Part shown: piece by piece, positions 18,474 to 26,299 of the stretch
How the letters are laid out: every line of letters starts with the position of its first letter
How positions within the stretch are numbered: the first letter of the stretch is position 1
Source: Pseudomonadota bacterium
GTDB taxonomy: Bacteria; Pseudomonadota; Alphaproteobacteria; Caulobacterales; Caulobacteraceae
Length of the DNA: 64,000 nt
NCBI GenBank assembly: GCA_023386645.1
Contig: JAEWJI010000019.1
Span: 1 to 64,000, forward strand
Direction of reading: 5' to 3'
The notes under the pieces: model-generated
Database searches by the model: none
What the model saw: only the letters and a program-made list of their open reading frames with translations
What the model was told of the DNA's origin: nothing
Program-made: the position numbers and the translations under genes

Positions 18474-19747
18474 CCCATCTTAATGAGCCGGCGCGACAGG
18501 GGCCGTAATCCAGGGGGTGCAAGTTCGCAAAATAGCTCCACGAATGCATGGACGCCTTTGTTAAAAGACATGTTGGCCTCGTAGAATTCACGACCCCGGC
18601 GCCCCATGTCGATTCGCTCGCTTAAGCTCGTATCACGGAGACGAACTATAGCCCTCGCAATGTCCTCAGGATCCCCAGGCCGTGCCGCGATCCCAGCTCC
18701 TGCTCGCTCAACAAGCGATGCGGCCTCGCCGTGAGCAGCAATCACGATCGGCCGTCCTGCATAAAGATAAGCCTGAGTTTTTGATGGAATGGTTATCGAG
18801 AACAGCTTGTCTGGCCTCAGATGGATTAGCAAGCAATCCGCCTCCTTCAGATACCTTTGAACTTGGGTTAGGGGGACCCGAGGGAGGAAGATGATGTTAC
18901 CAGACGATCCCAGAGCCTGTTTCTTTAGGGTGCTCAATTCTATGCCGTCTCCCATTATATATATGGAGATGTCGGGGCGAGCGCGCCGAACTATCTCGGC
19001 CGCTGTGACGAGCGCTGACAGCCCTTGAGCCGCGCCGATATTGCCGGCAAACAAGACTCGGAAGCCATCATGAGGATTGTATCCATTTGGGGCCACAACT
19101 TGCGGCAAAATGGTTTCATCAGCCCAATTGTAGATCACTCTTACTTGATCTGGTCGGGCTCCTCTAGAAAGTAGTGTGTTCATAAATCCTTGAGACAGTA
19201 CACAGAGCCGATCAGCGTTGCGGTACTGAAGCTGACAGACTAAGTCTATTAGTACGCGGATATATCTATTGCTTAATACGCCCGTCGCTTCAAGCGAGTC
19301 CGGCCACAAGTCTTGGATGTCGATCACAACCTTGCAGCGTCGGACAAACTTTGCGATTATGGCTGATAGCCCCGCTGTAATGGCGGGATAAAATACATAG
19401 ATGATGTCGTCACGGCGGGAACTAACCGTTAGGTATATAGTCGCTGCAAAACAAAAACTGGCATAGCACAAAGTCCTTAGAAATATACTTCTGCCGTGAT
19501 AGGGAAACATGGCTAATCTGGTTACAAGAACATTATCGATGATCTCTTTTGAGAGCCATCGTATGCGATATCCTTGGTAAAGCTTACCCCCCGGATAGTT
19601 GGGAAAGCCGGTGACAACCTCAACCCGGAAGCCATGACTGGCAAGGGCTTTGGCGAAAGCCAAACCCTTGAATGTGGGCTCGGGATCGAAAAGCTGCGAT
19701 ACGAATAGTATGCGCTGTGAAATCCTTCCTCTGGACCGCTTCCGCAT
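18470..19747 (-). CDS. Glycosyltransferase family 4, WbuB-like
   Basis: A 425-aa GT-B transferase resembling WbuB, which in O-antigen loci is assigned to L-FucNAc transfer; that fits the capEFG set in this window. N-terminal half: ILFVSQLFDPEPTFKG, VVTGFPNYPGGKLYQGYR. Middle: DIQDLWPDSLEATGVL. Donor half: RVLFAGNIGAAQGL, IYIMGDGIE, ITIPSKTQAYLYAGRPIV. ATG 19747 is preferred; the open frame reaches 19777 but adds only ten unconserved residues. Base composition is more A+T rich than the plus-strand glycosyltransferases. Confidence 0.87.
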   Translation of the reverse strand: MRKRSRGRISQRILFVSQLFDPEPTFKGLAFAKALASHGFRVEVVTGFPNYPGGKLYQGYRIRWLSKEIIDNVLVTRLAMFPYHGRSIFLRTLCYASFCFAATIYLTVSSRRDDIIYVFYPAITAGLSAIIAKFVRRCKVVIDIQDLWPDSLEATGVLSNRYIRVLIDLVCQLQYRNADRLCVLSQGFMNTLLSRGARPDQVRVIYNWADETILPQVVAPNGYNPHDGFRVLFAGNIGAAQGLSALVTAAEIVRRARPDISIYIMGDGIELSTLKKQALGSSGNIIFLPRVPLTQVQRYLKEADCLLIHLRPDKLFSITIPSKTQAYLYAGRPIVIAAHGEAASLVERAGAGIAARPGDPEDIARAIVRLRDTSLSERIDMGRRGREFYEANMSFNKGVHAFVELFCELAPPGLRPLSRRLIKMG

Positions 19748-20335
19748 TGAGCCCCTCGTATCAACAGCGGCCGCCACCGACCCTTGCCGGGAGGGGGATG
19801 TTGCGCCGCGCTCAAGCTGCGCAATTTACAGTGCTCAGGCCGTGTACGCCAGCTTGGTACCCGCTACTCTGACAGCCGAGCCGTCCTTCTCCACCGCTGC
19901 CTCAGGCTTCATTCAGAGGCTTTCCACAGTAGATGAGCAGCCGAGTGGCCAAACCTCATTATCTAGATTGGTCTCGCTGTGGGCCGTCGCCGCGTCATGT
20001 TTTGTAGCTATCGATCCGCTTCCAATCCTCGCTAGGCGCGCCGTCTTCTCATCCGATTATCCATGGGAACTCGGATGGGAGCAGACGCCCCCAGCTCGTT
20101 GAGCAAGAGACGGCTACAAGGGCCCGGAAACCGGTCGGCCGAAGCCAGTCGCCAGCCACGGCAGCTGGGTGGCGTCGCCAGAGGTGTCAAGGGTGCAAAC
20201 AGGATTTACGCGCTGAGGGGACTGCCTTGTGAATGGCGCAAACATTTATAGTATGAGCCGCCCATGCTAGAGTTCGGAGTAGCGCAACGAGTCATTCCGT
20301 TCAGGCCATTCGCCCGCGACCTGGTATAAGACGAT
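19748..20335. other. 588-bp gap between divergent genes, no gene supported
   Basis: The gap separates the divergent WbuB-like gene (minus) and metallophosphoesterase gene (plus). Open frames here are short, lack recognisable domains and mostly continue antisense from neighbours. The right end holds a plausible sigma70-type promoter (TTGTGA at 20227, 16-bp spacer, TAGTAT at 20249) that overlaps one copy of a 20-bp sequence repeated at 22731. The stretch may be a remnant of rearranged DNA, but I see no transposase or terminal repeats. Confidence 0.5.
20228..20247 (+). repeat. Copy 1 of an 18/20-bp direct repeat around TGGCGCAAACA
   Basis: Matches 22731-22750 at 18 of 20 positions with core TGGCGCAAACA and flanks that differ. 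It overlaps the candidate -35/spacer region about 80-110 bp upstream of the metallophosphoesterase start. It could be a shared regulator site or the trace of an insertion boundary. Confidence 0.45.
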
Positions 20336-21139
20336 ATGTTTGCTGCATTTCGGCCGCGACCCCGATGGTCGCACGGAATCCCGCGGGTGCCCCCGCAGAC
20401 CCTGGTATGGGCGGTTGGTGACATTCATGGTCGTGCTGATCTGTTGGAGCCGGTTCTGAACCGAATTCTGGACGACTGTCGGTCATCCGCGGCGCGAAGC
20501 ATGGTGATCTTCCTCGGCGACTACATAGATCGTGGACCCGCAAGCAGTCGGGTATTAGAAATTCTGACAAGTGTCAGGGCGGATCCATCGTTGGATGCAA
20601 GGTTTCTGTGCGGCAATCATGAAGCGGCCTTGTTGGAGATTCTTCAGGGCAAAGGGGGCGGCGACACGTGGTACAGGCATGGCGGCCGTGAGCTTCTATT
20701 GGCATACGGCTTGCGGAAACCTGCTCACTCCAACAGTCGCGCCTGGGCTAGCCTCGGTCGCGATCTAGCCCTACGAATCCCTTCCGACCAAATCGCCCTC
20801 TTGCGTTCGCTTGATTTCAGTATCACGGTCGGTGACTATTTTTTCTCGCATGCTGGGGCGAGGCCGGGTGTGTCTCTTAAACGGCAGCATCGTAAAGACC
20901 TGCTGTGGATCAGGGAAACATTCACGGAGTCGAAGTTTCAGTTCGATAAAGTGGTTGTCCATGGGCATACTCGAACCGAGAATGTGTATATCGACGATCG
21001 ACGGATCGGTCTCGACACGGGTGCCTATGAAACCGGTGTGCTAAGCGCGCTACGATTATGGAATGATGAGCGCCATGTCCTTCAGACGGTGTCTGAAAGT
21101 GGGCGGGTGGGAATCAACTATAGAGCGATCACGGTATAA
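20336..21139 (+). CDS. Calcineurin-like metallophosphoesterase (PPP Ser/Thr phosphatase / Ap4A hydrolase type)
   Basis: A 267-aa protein with the complete two-metal phosphoesterase signature: GDIHGR (D29, H31), GDYIDRG (D62, D65, R66), GNHE (N94, H95, E96), SHAGARPG (H172) and VHGHT (H209, H211). This arrangement fits bacterial PPP-type protein phosphatases and symmetrical Ap4A hydrolases; the sequence does not separate the two. ATG 20336 follows a candidate promoter at 20227-20254. Its place at the edge of the polysaccharide locus suggests a regulatory or decorating role, which is inference. Composition is close to the A+T-richer neighbours. Confidence 0.88.
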   Translation: MFAAFRPRPRWSHGIPRVPPQTLVWAVGDIHGRADLLEPVLNRILDDCRSSAARSMVIFLGDYIDRGPASSRVLEILTSVRADPSLDARFLCGNHEAALLEILQGKGGGDTWYRHGGRELLLAYGLRKPAHSNSRAWASLGRDLALRIPSDQIALLRSLDFSITVGDYFFSHAGARPGVSLKRQHRKDLLWIRETFTESKFQFDKVVVHGHTRTENVYIDDRRIGLDTGAYETGVLSALRLWNDERHVLQTVSESGRVGINYRAITV

Positions 21140-21412
21140 CCTAAGGTAAGCGAGAACTCGGCACTCATAGATTTGAAGGTGTGCTGGGAGGTTTGACCTG
21201 TACCGTCGATCCATGGTTTCATATTGCCGCAAATTCGATTTATTTTATGGGTTGCTTTGAGCAGATGTCGCATTAATTCCTGGCGTTTGCCGCGTCTGGT
21301 TTGTTGATTTTTACTTCGCCAGCCTACTTTTCTTAACTTAAGGCTGGGCATGAGATGGGAAAGCTGCGTGAATGCACGTTTTGTTTAGTTCCGTGCTGGT
21401 GGGTGTGGGTTG
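21140..21412. other. A+T-rich gap with a 7-bp inverted repeat
   Basis: No gene seen. CCAGCCT (21319-21325) and AGGCTGG (21341-21347) form a 7-bp stem around a 15-nt A+T-rich loop about 65 bp upstream of the DegT-like gene. No T-run follows, so an operator or leader element is more likely than a terminator. Confidence 0.35.
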
Positions 21413-22549
21413 ATGTCGGCGTTGGCGGCTATTCCGTTCACAAACGTGGCAATTAGTGAGCGCTCCAAAGAGGCCGCATTCCAGCTAATAGCTGGCGGTC
21501 AAATAGGCAGTTTGGGGCCCACCGTTGCAGTTTTAGAGGATGAAATTGCATCGGCTGCCGGGAGAAAATTCGGGCTTGCGATCCAATCTGAGACCGCCGC
21601 CCTACATTTGATCCTCCGGTCTTTAAATATACCCTTGGGATGCTTGATTGCATTCCCGGATTTCGCTCCGTTTGAGGGAGTCCATGCGCTGTCGTACGAG
21701 CATCTATCACCTATATTTATTGGGTGCGGACCTCAATCTTGGACGATGTCTGCCGAGTTTTTGGCTGATGCCCTTGAGGCTCATTGTGATCGGGTGGGGG
21801 CGGTGGTCGCGGCTGATGTATTTGGTGAGGAGTGCGATAGGAGTGCTCTGAAGAAAATTTGTAGTCGGCACAACTTACCGCTAATTATTCATGCCGACAA
21901 TCGTATCAGGGGAGTAGCGCGGACTTCGCTATCTAGCTTGAAGGGTCTGGCCGAGATCTATTCCCTGTCTGCGCTCACATCAGAGTATGCGTCTGGTGCC
22001 GTCGTTGCTTCGGATGATGCAGAGATGTTAAGCCGCGCTCGATATCTCGCTTCTGCTGCTCGAATGCCAGAGCCTCACTACGAGCACATCGAGATTGGCT
22101 ATAACTATCGATTATCTGCAGTGACTGCAGCTATAGCTGTAGGACAATTGGCAGATATAGAATGGGAGTCCTCGCGACGTAAATCAATCTTCGAGTGTTA
22201 TGTTAAGGGACTGGTTAATATTCCTAAAGTTGAAATTATGCGTCCTAAGCCCTCTGGGACTTATTGGGATGTAATAATTTGGCTTGCTAACGATCTAGGA
22301 TGCGAACCGTCTGGACTCGTGAACTACCTGGGCGAGAACGGCATCTCGGCTCAATTGATGCCGCAATCGCTTCATTCGCAATCGATGTTCAGGGGGTGCC
22401 ATTACTTCGGCGGTGAGGCAACTGAATGCCGTCGAGCGAGAGCGGTTCGACTACCGTCTGGATCTTCACTCTGCGAACAGGACGTCGATTATGTTGTAGA
22501 GTGTGTTGCTCACTGGATCGCCTTGCAAGTACCTTCAGCGACTGAATAG
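21413..22549 (+). CDS. DegT/DnrJ/EryC1-family protein lacking the PLP lysine
   Basis: A 378-aa protein with the DegT aminotransferase fold: SLGPTVAVLEDEIASAAGRK near the start, the phosphate-loop equivalent QSETAALHLIL, Asp162 aligning with the pyridine-contacting Asp, and IGYNYRLSAVTAAIAVGQL. The Schiff-base segment, S-x-x-x-N-K-x-x-T-T-G-E-G-G in the active paralogue at 17221-18372, reads SLSALTSEYASGA here, so the lysine aligns with T189 and GEGG is gone. Ordinary transamination is therefore unlikely. Either it is a degenerate copy or a member with a new role, as in DegT-fold enzymes that use His. ATG 21413 is used (TTG 21410 adds one residue). A+T-rich codon use. Confidence 0.82.
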   Translation: MSALAAIPFTNVAISERSKEAAFQLIAGGQIGSLGPTVAVLEDEIASAAGRKFGLAIQSETAALHLILRSLNIPLGCLIAFPDFAPFEGVHALSYEHLSPIFIGCGPQSWTMSAEFLADALEAHCDRVGAVVAADVFGEECDRSALKKICSRHNLPLIIHADNRIRGVARTSLSSLKGLAEIYSLSALTSEYASGAVVASDDAEMLSRARYLASAARMPEPHYEHIEIGYNYRLSAVTAAIAVGQLADIEWESSRRKSIFECYVKGLVNIPKVEIMRPKPSGTYWDVIIWLANDLGCEPSGLVNYLGENGISAQLMPQSLHSQSMFRGCHYFGGEATECRRARAVRLPSGSSLCEQDVDYVVECVAHWIALQVPSATE

Positions 22550-22809
22550 GCTTGGCCTGCGCGTGTTCGGCTAGGGCTGAAGCCAGATTGAGTGCGAGTC
22601 GGATCGTTGAACCTTGGCGATGTCATCTGGACACTCGCCGGCAAGCCCAGTGCCGTGGCGGCAACAATCGAGTTGCAGGGCTGTCGCGGTTCCCCGGTCA
22701 GGTGTGCTCAGTTCATCCGACAATAGGCTATGTGATTGGCGCAAACACTTCGTTGCCACACTGAAATCTGAAGCTAAATGGTCGAGCTCCAGCACAAGAG
22801 CGAAATACC
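22550..22809. other. Gap at the polysaccharide/island border, possible 44-aa frame
   Basis: Convergent gap. One short frame from GTG 22592 to the stop at 22724-22726 (44 codons) has no recognisable domain and I do not call it a gene. The second copy of the 20-bp repeat is inside. No inverted terminal repeats or transposase remnants were recognised. Confidence 0.35.
22731..22750 (+). repeat. Copy 2 of the 18/20-bp direct repeat
   Basis: Second copy of the sequence at 20228-20247, two mismatches, same orientation. The two copies bracket the metallophosphoesterase and the lysine-less DegT gene. No promoter-like -10 follows this copy. Confidence 0.45.
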
Positions 22810-24288
22810 TTACTGATCCCGACCCTGCGAGGCGGCGAAGAGTGTGTCGGCCGTCTCGCTAAGGTGCTCTTGCCAGACCAGCTTGCCAGTCCAGGCCGCC
22901 GGAAACGCGGCAGATCCGCCGAGCGCGCCCGCCAGCTGCCCTGCGATCGCCGCTGTCGTGTCGGCGTCCTCGCCGAGATTGGCTGCTAGACATATAGCAT
23001 CAGGAAAGCTCGTCGTCCGGCCGACCGCCCAGAGGGCCGCTTCGAGCGCATGGGCCACATAGCCGGACGCCCTGATCTGGCTTCGGTGTTTGCCTCGCCA
23101 GGAACCGCCTGCGATCGCGTCGATCTTCCCTGCCCAACCCCCTTCGCGCGCCTTCAAGACTTCCGAGCGAGGCCGGCCTTCGATCGCATCCGCCAATATC
23201 TCGGCGTACAGTACGCAGGCGTCGACAGCTTCCAGCGCGGCATGGGTGGTTTTGCTCTGGCGAGCCGCGGCGTCACGCAGGGCTGGGCGGTCATTCCAGA
23301 AGCGGATCGCCACCGGCGCCAGACGCATCAGCGAGCCGTTGCCGGCGCTATAGGCGTCAGTCGATCCACAGTGGTCGGCGCGGGTCTGTTCCCATCGCCT
23401 CAGAGCCTGAGCGGTCGTTCCACCGATGTCGAAGCAATGGCCGGTGCAGGAGTAGGTCCCATTGCGCCACCATGCTCTGAAGCGGGCGAGGAGGTCCTGT
23501 TCATCGAGCCCATTGGACTTCGCGAGACTGTCAGCCAGAGCCAGGGCCATGGCGGTGTCGTCTGTCCATTGGCCAGGTTCCAGGCCGAACGGTCCGCCGC
23601 CGACGATGTCAGCGACTGGCAGGTACGTGTCGCGCGCCTTGAACTCCAGCGTCGTCCCGAGCGCATCACCGAGGGCTAGGCCCAGCATCGCGCCGATCGC
23701 CCGATCCCGGATCGCCTCAAGCTCCTGCGAGGGTTTTCGCTCAGGAACCTTCAAAGTTCGGCAGACGTGGGCTTCCTGGGCCAGTGTCTCGATTGCCCCT
23801 GGCCGAGCCTCGCGGACGCGTTCGATGGCCACTTCGGGTTCAACGCCCAACTCAACCAGCAGGCGGGCTGCGATCATGCCGGCGCGCCCGAGACCGCCCT
23901 TGCAGTGCACCACAACGTCGAACCCCGCACGCAGGCGGTTACGGAGGCCTTCACCAATGAGGGGCCAAGTGGCCTCGAACCCAGCGTCGGGAATGCTCAC
24001 ATCCGGGATAGGCGCGTGGAACCAGTCCATGTGCTGGCCTTCGATCTCCGCTCCAAGTCCTTCAACCTCCAGTGATGTCAGCTCGTGAGGCTCGATCAGG
24101 GTCACGACGGCCGCCGCGCCCCAGTCGGAGATGGCCCTCACGTCCAGCGCCAGGTCGCGGTTCCAGGCGCCGGTGACCGCCCCGGGCTGCACCTTGCCAG
24201 GGCAGAAGGTGAGGCCGATGCGGCCATGGCCGGGCAGGGTGGGAACCGCTGCGATCTGCAGCGGGTGGGATAACGAGGTTCTGAGCAT
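22810..24288 (-). CDS. Fusion of a cysteine phosphatase domain and an ADP-ribosylglycohydrolase
   Basis: A 492-aa two-domain protein. Residues about 15-180 are a dual-specificity/CDKN3-like phosphatase: general-acid candidate D96 in APIPDVSIPD and the P-loop H128-C129-K-G-G-L-G-R135, matching HCx5R. Residues about 192-490 are an ADP-ribosylglycohydrolase of the DraG/ARH class: GAMLGLALGDALG, W241-T-D-D-T245 and E440-D-A-D-T-T445, the two Mg-binding acidic motifs. Both active sites look intact. ATG 24288 lies 11 bp after a strong hairpin that separates it from the terminase gene on the same strand. It may remove phosphate and ADP-ribose marks from proteins or nucleic acid; the target is unknown. 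Confidence 0.88.
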   Translation of the reverse strand: MLRTSLSHPLQIAAVPTLPGHGRIGLTFCPGKVQPGAVTGAWNRDLALDVRAISDWGAAAVVTLIEPHELTSLEVEGLGAEIEGQHMDWFHAPIPDVSIPDAGFEATWPLIGEGLRNRLRAGFDVVVHCKGGLGRAGMIAARLLVELGVEPEVAIERVREARPGAIETLAQEAHVCRTLKVPERKPSQELEAIRDRAIGAMLGLALGDALGTTLEFKARDTYLPVADIVGGGPFGLEPGQWTDDTAMALALADSLAKSNGLDEQDLLARFRAWWRNGTYSCTGHCFDIGGTTAQALRRWEQTRADHCGSTDAYSAGNGSLMRLAPVAIRFWNDRPALRDAAARQSKTTHAALEAVDACVLYAEILADAIEGRPRSEVLKAREGGWAGKIDAIAGGSWRGKHRSQIRASGYVAHALEAALWAVGRTTSFPDAICLAANLGEDADTTAAIAGQLAGALGGSAAFPAAWTGKLVWQEHLSETADTLFAASQGRDQ

Positions 24289-24299
24289 GGCTGCTGGAT

Positions 24300-24326
24300 G
24301 GCTCGACTTCGAGGAGAAGTCGAGCC
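24300..24326 (-). promoter_or_regulatory. Perfect 11-bp stem-loop between terL and the phosphatase-ARH gene
   Basis: GGCTCGACTTC (24300-24310) and its exact complement (24316-24326) flank a 5-nt loop. Reading the minus strand, it begins 3 nt after the terL stop codon and ends 11 nt before the next ATG. There is no T-run, so it is not a canonical terminator. It could attenuate or process the transcript, or shield the start, which has no visible ribosome site. Confidence 0.55.
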
Positions 24327-24329
24327 GGT

Positions 24330-25904
24330 TCAGACGAGGCGGGTACCAACGCTCCCATGGAAATCAGGAGACAGGTCTGGGTCGTCTACCCAGCTCATGT
24401 CCGGGTCGGGGCTGCGACCGAAGCCGATGAACGATGACTTACCCGAGCCGGTGTTGATTACCAGGTTCGGCGGCAGGTCTCTTTGGGTGTGGGCCAGGAG
24501 GTGCGCCAGGGCGTCGACCTGGTCGTCATGGCGACCGGCGGGGAAGGCCATCAGCTCATTCACGAAGGGGTCCAGCCACGGGGCCCTCTGCGGCAACATC
24601 AGTTCGCCGCGCTCCACGCGGGCCGTGGCGATGGAGGCGCGATCAAGCTTGGACTGCAGCGGCTTGATCCTGATCGGCAGAGGCAGGCCACGCGGCTGCT
24701 CCGCCTCCATCATCTGGATCAGCTGCTGTCCGGCCGAGGCGTCTTCGATCAGCAACTTGGCGGGGCGATGTAGTCGCGCCTGGTCGACGACGGCCTTGAG
24801 CAGGTCCGGGAACGCCAGCCGCTTGCGGTACACGTCGATGACCAGCACCTGTGAGCGGCGAACGACAGCCGTGATGCAAACGGAGTAATCGTTGCTCTCG
24901 CCCGTCTTGGCCGCGACATCCCAGCTCTGCACGACCTTGTCGCCCGGGCGACGCACGAGGATGGAGTCATCGAACCTGAGCCACTCGCGCTTGAAGAAGC
25001 TGCCATCGGCCGGAACGGGGGATTGCTGATATTGCGCCTCGAACTTGCGTTCGCCCATGGCGAGACGAAGTGAGGTCAGGTGCCCGGCACTGAGCCGTTC
25101 CGGGTGAAGCAGGTCGCCTTCCCGGTAGACGTGCCTGCGTCCGCGACCAATATCGAACACCTGCTCCGAGGTCGCGATCGCGGGGATGGAGAGCACGTCC
25201 CAGCCGCCGCCTTCCTGCAGCCTTCCGCAGGGGTCATCCTGATGCAGACGCTGAGCCACGACGACCATGGCTCCGTTCCTGGGATCGTCCAGCCGCGAGA
25301 ACAGGGTGCTGGCAAGCCAATCGTTGACCCCGTTGCGAATGATGTCGGACTCCGCGTCATCGGCTTTCATGGGATCGTCGAGGATGATGAAGTCCCCGCC
25401 GCGGCCCGTGACGCCTCCGCCGATTGAGGTCGCGAGGCGTGAGCCCCCCAGGCTGGTGCGCAGGTCCGCCAGGGCCCGCTTGGTCAACTGGCTGCGTGGG
25501 AAGGCCTCCCGGTACCAGTCCGAGTCCATGATGCGGCGGGTATCGAGCGCGAACTTCTCGGCCAGGTCCTGGCTATGGCTCAGGCAGATGATCTTCACAC
25601 CCGGGTCACGCCCCAGCAGGAAGGCCGGCAGGACGGCAGAGAACATTTCGGACTTCAGCGTGCGGGGCGGCAGGTTGACCATGGAGAAGCGCCGGTCCCC
25701 GTCAGCCACTCCATGCGCCCAGTCGGCCATTGCCTGATGATGCCAGTTCCAATCGACCTGTCCGTGGAGCTGGAGCAGGGCGCGCTGCGCGAAACACTGG
25801 AAGTCCGATCGGTAGGTCTGGTTGATGAACCGCCGCCGTTCATCACTCGACAGGGCGTTGAGGTACTCAGGCGCTGAGCCGGGCCAGTCTGGGCCTTGGG
25901 TCAT
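24330..25904 (-). CDS. Phage terminase large subunit (TerL)
   Basis: Packaging motor of tailed phages: ATPase plus nuclease. The 524-aa protein has a terminase-type Walker A at residues 79-85 (PPRTLKS), Walker B IILDDP with D176/D177, and a C-terminal RNase H-like nuclease with D329 (SWDVAAK), E387/D388 (IEDASAG) and D460, D461, D464 (GRHDDQVDAL). All key residues are present at normal length, so the protein looks functional. ATG 25904 overlaps the DUF5681 stop by 4 bp. No portal, protease or capsid gene is found in the window. Confidence 0.93.
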   Translation of the reverse strand: MTQGPDWPGSAPEYLNALSSDERRRFINQTYRSDFQCFAQRALLQLHGQVDWNWHHQAMADWAHGVADGDRRFSMVNLPPRTLKSEMFSAVLPAFLLGRDPGVKIICLSHSQDLAEKFALDTRRIMDSDWYREAFPRSQLTKRALADLRTSLGGSRLATSIGGGVTGRGGDFIILDDPMKADDAESDIIRNGVNDWLASTLFSRLDDPRNGAMVVVAQRLHQDDPCGRLQEGGGWDVLSIPAIATSEQVFDIGRGRRHVYREGDLLHPERLSAGHLTSLRLAMGERKFEAQYQQSPVPADGSFFKREWLRFDDSILVRRPGDKVVQSWDVAAKTGESNDYSVCITAVVRRSQVLVIDVYRKRLAFPDLLKAVVDQARLHRPAKLLIEDASAGQQLIQMMEAEQPRGLPLPIRIKPLQSKLDRASIATARVERGELMLPQRAPWLDPFVNELMAFPAGRHDDQVDALAHLLAHTQRDLPPNLVINTGSGKSSFIGFGRSPDPDMSWVDDPDLSPDFHGSVGTRLV

Positions 25905-26299
25905 TTGTAGACCTCCAGATCCCGCAGGATCTGCATCATCACCGCATCATCGGCTTCCTCCAGCTCGCGAACCTCGGGCACGACGCCGACACCGTGACGT
26001 TCCGCCAGTTCCATCACCACCTTGAAAGCCTGGACGCTGCCGCCGAGCCCCTTTTTGATTCCCGCCTGCAGCAACAGTTCACCCGTGGGCACCAGCCTCG
26101 GGCCCTCCGACGTGTTCACGGTCAGTTCCTTGCCGAGCAGGCGATCCAGGGTGTCTCGCAGGGCCGGCGCCCGCTTCGAACGGCCGGACGGGTTGCCGGA
26201 CTGGCCCTTCTGGAACCGGGTCTCCTTTGGCGGTTTGCGATACCCGGTCTCGTAGGGGAGCTCATCGGGTCCGCGAGGATCCTTGCGGTGCTTAGCCAT
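25901..26299 (-). CDS. DUF5681 protein, possible small-terminase partner
   Basis: A 132-aa basic protein with the DUF5681 N-terminal signature GYRKPPKETRFQKGQSGNPS followed by GRSKRA, then a helical region. It is co-directional and overlaps both neighbours: 8 bp with the methylase gene and 4 bp with terL. A small protein directly upstream of terL suggests a DNA-recognition subunit of the terminase; that is inferred from position only. ATG 26299 is chosen because the signature begins there; the frame is open to 26365 inside the methylase gene. Confidence 0.82.
   Translation of the reverse strand: MAKHRKDPRGPDELPYETGYRKPPKETRFQKGQSGNPSGRSKRAPALRDTLDRLLGKELTVNTSEGPRLVPTGELLLQAGIKKGLGGSVQAFKVVMELAERHGVGVVPEVRELEEADDAVMMQILRDLEVYK

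Noticed and set aside
19650..20251. Plus-strand frames in the 588-bp gap
   Set aside because: No recognisable domain, partly antisense to the WbuB-like gene, no ribosome site, biased composition.
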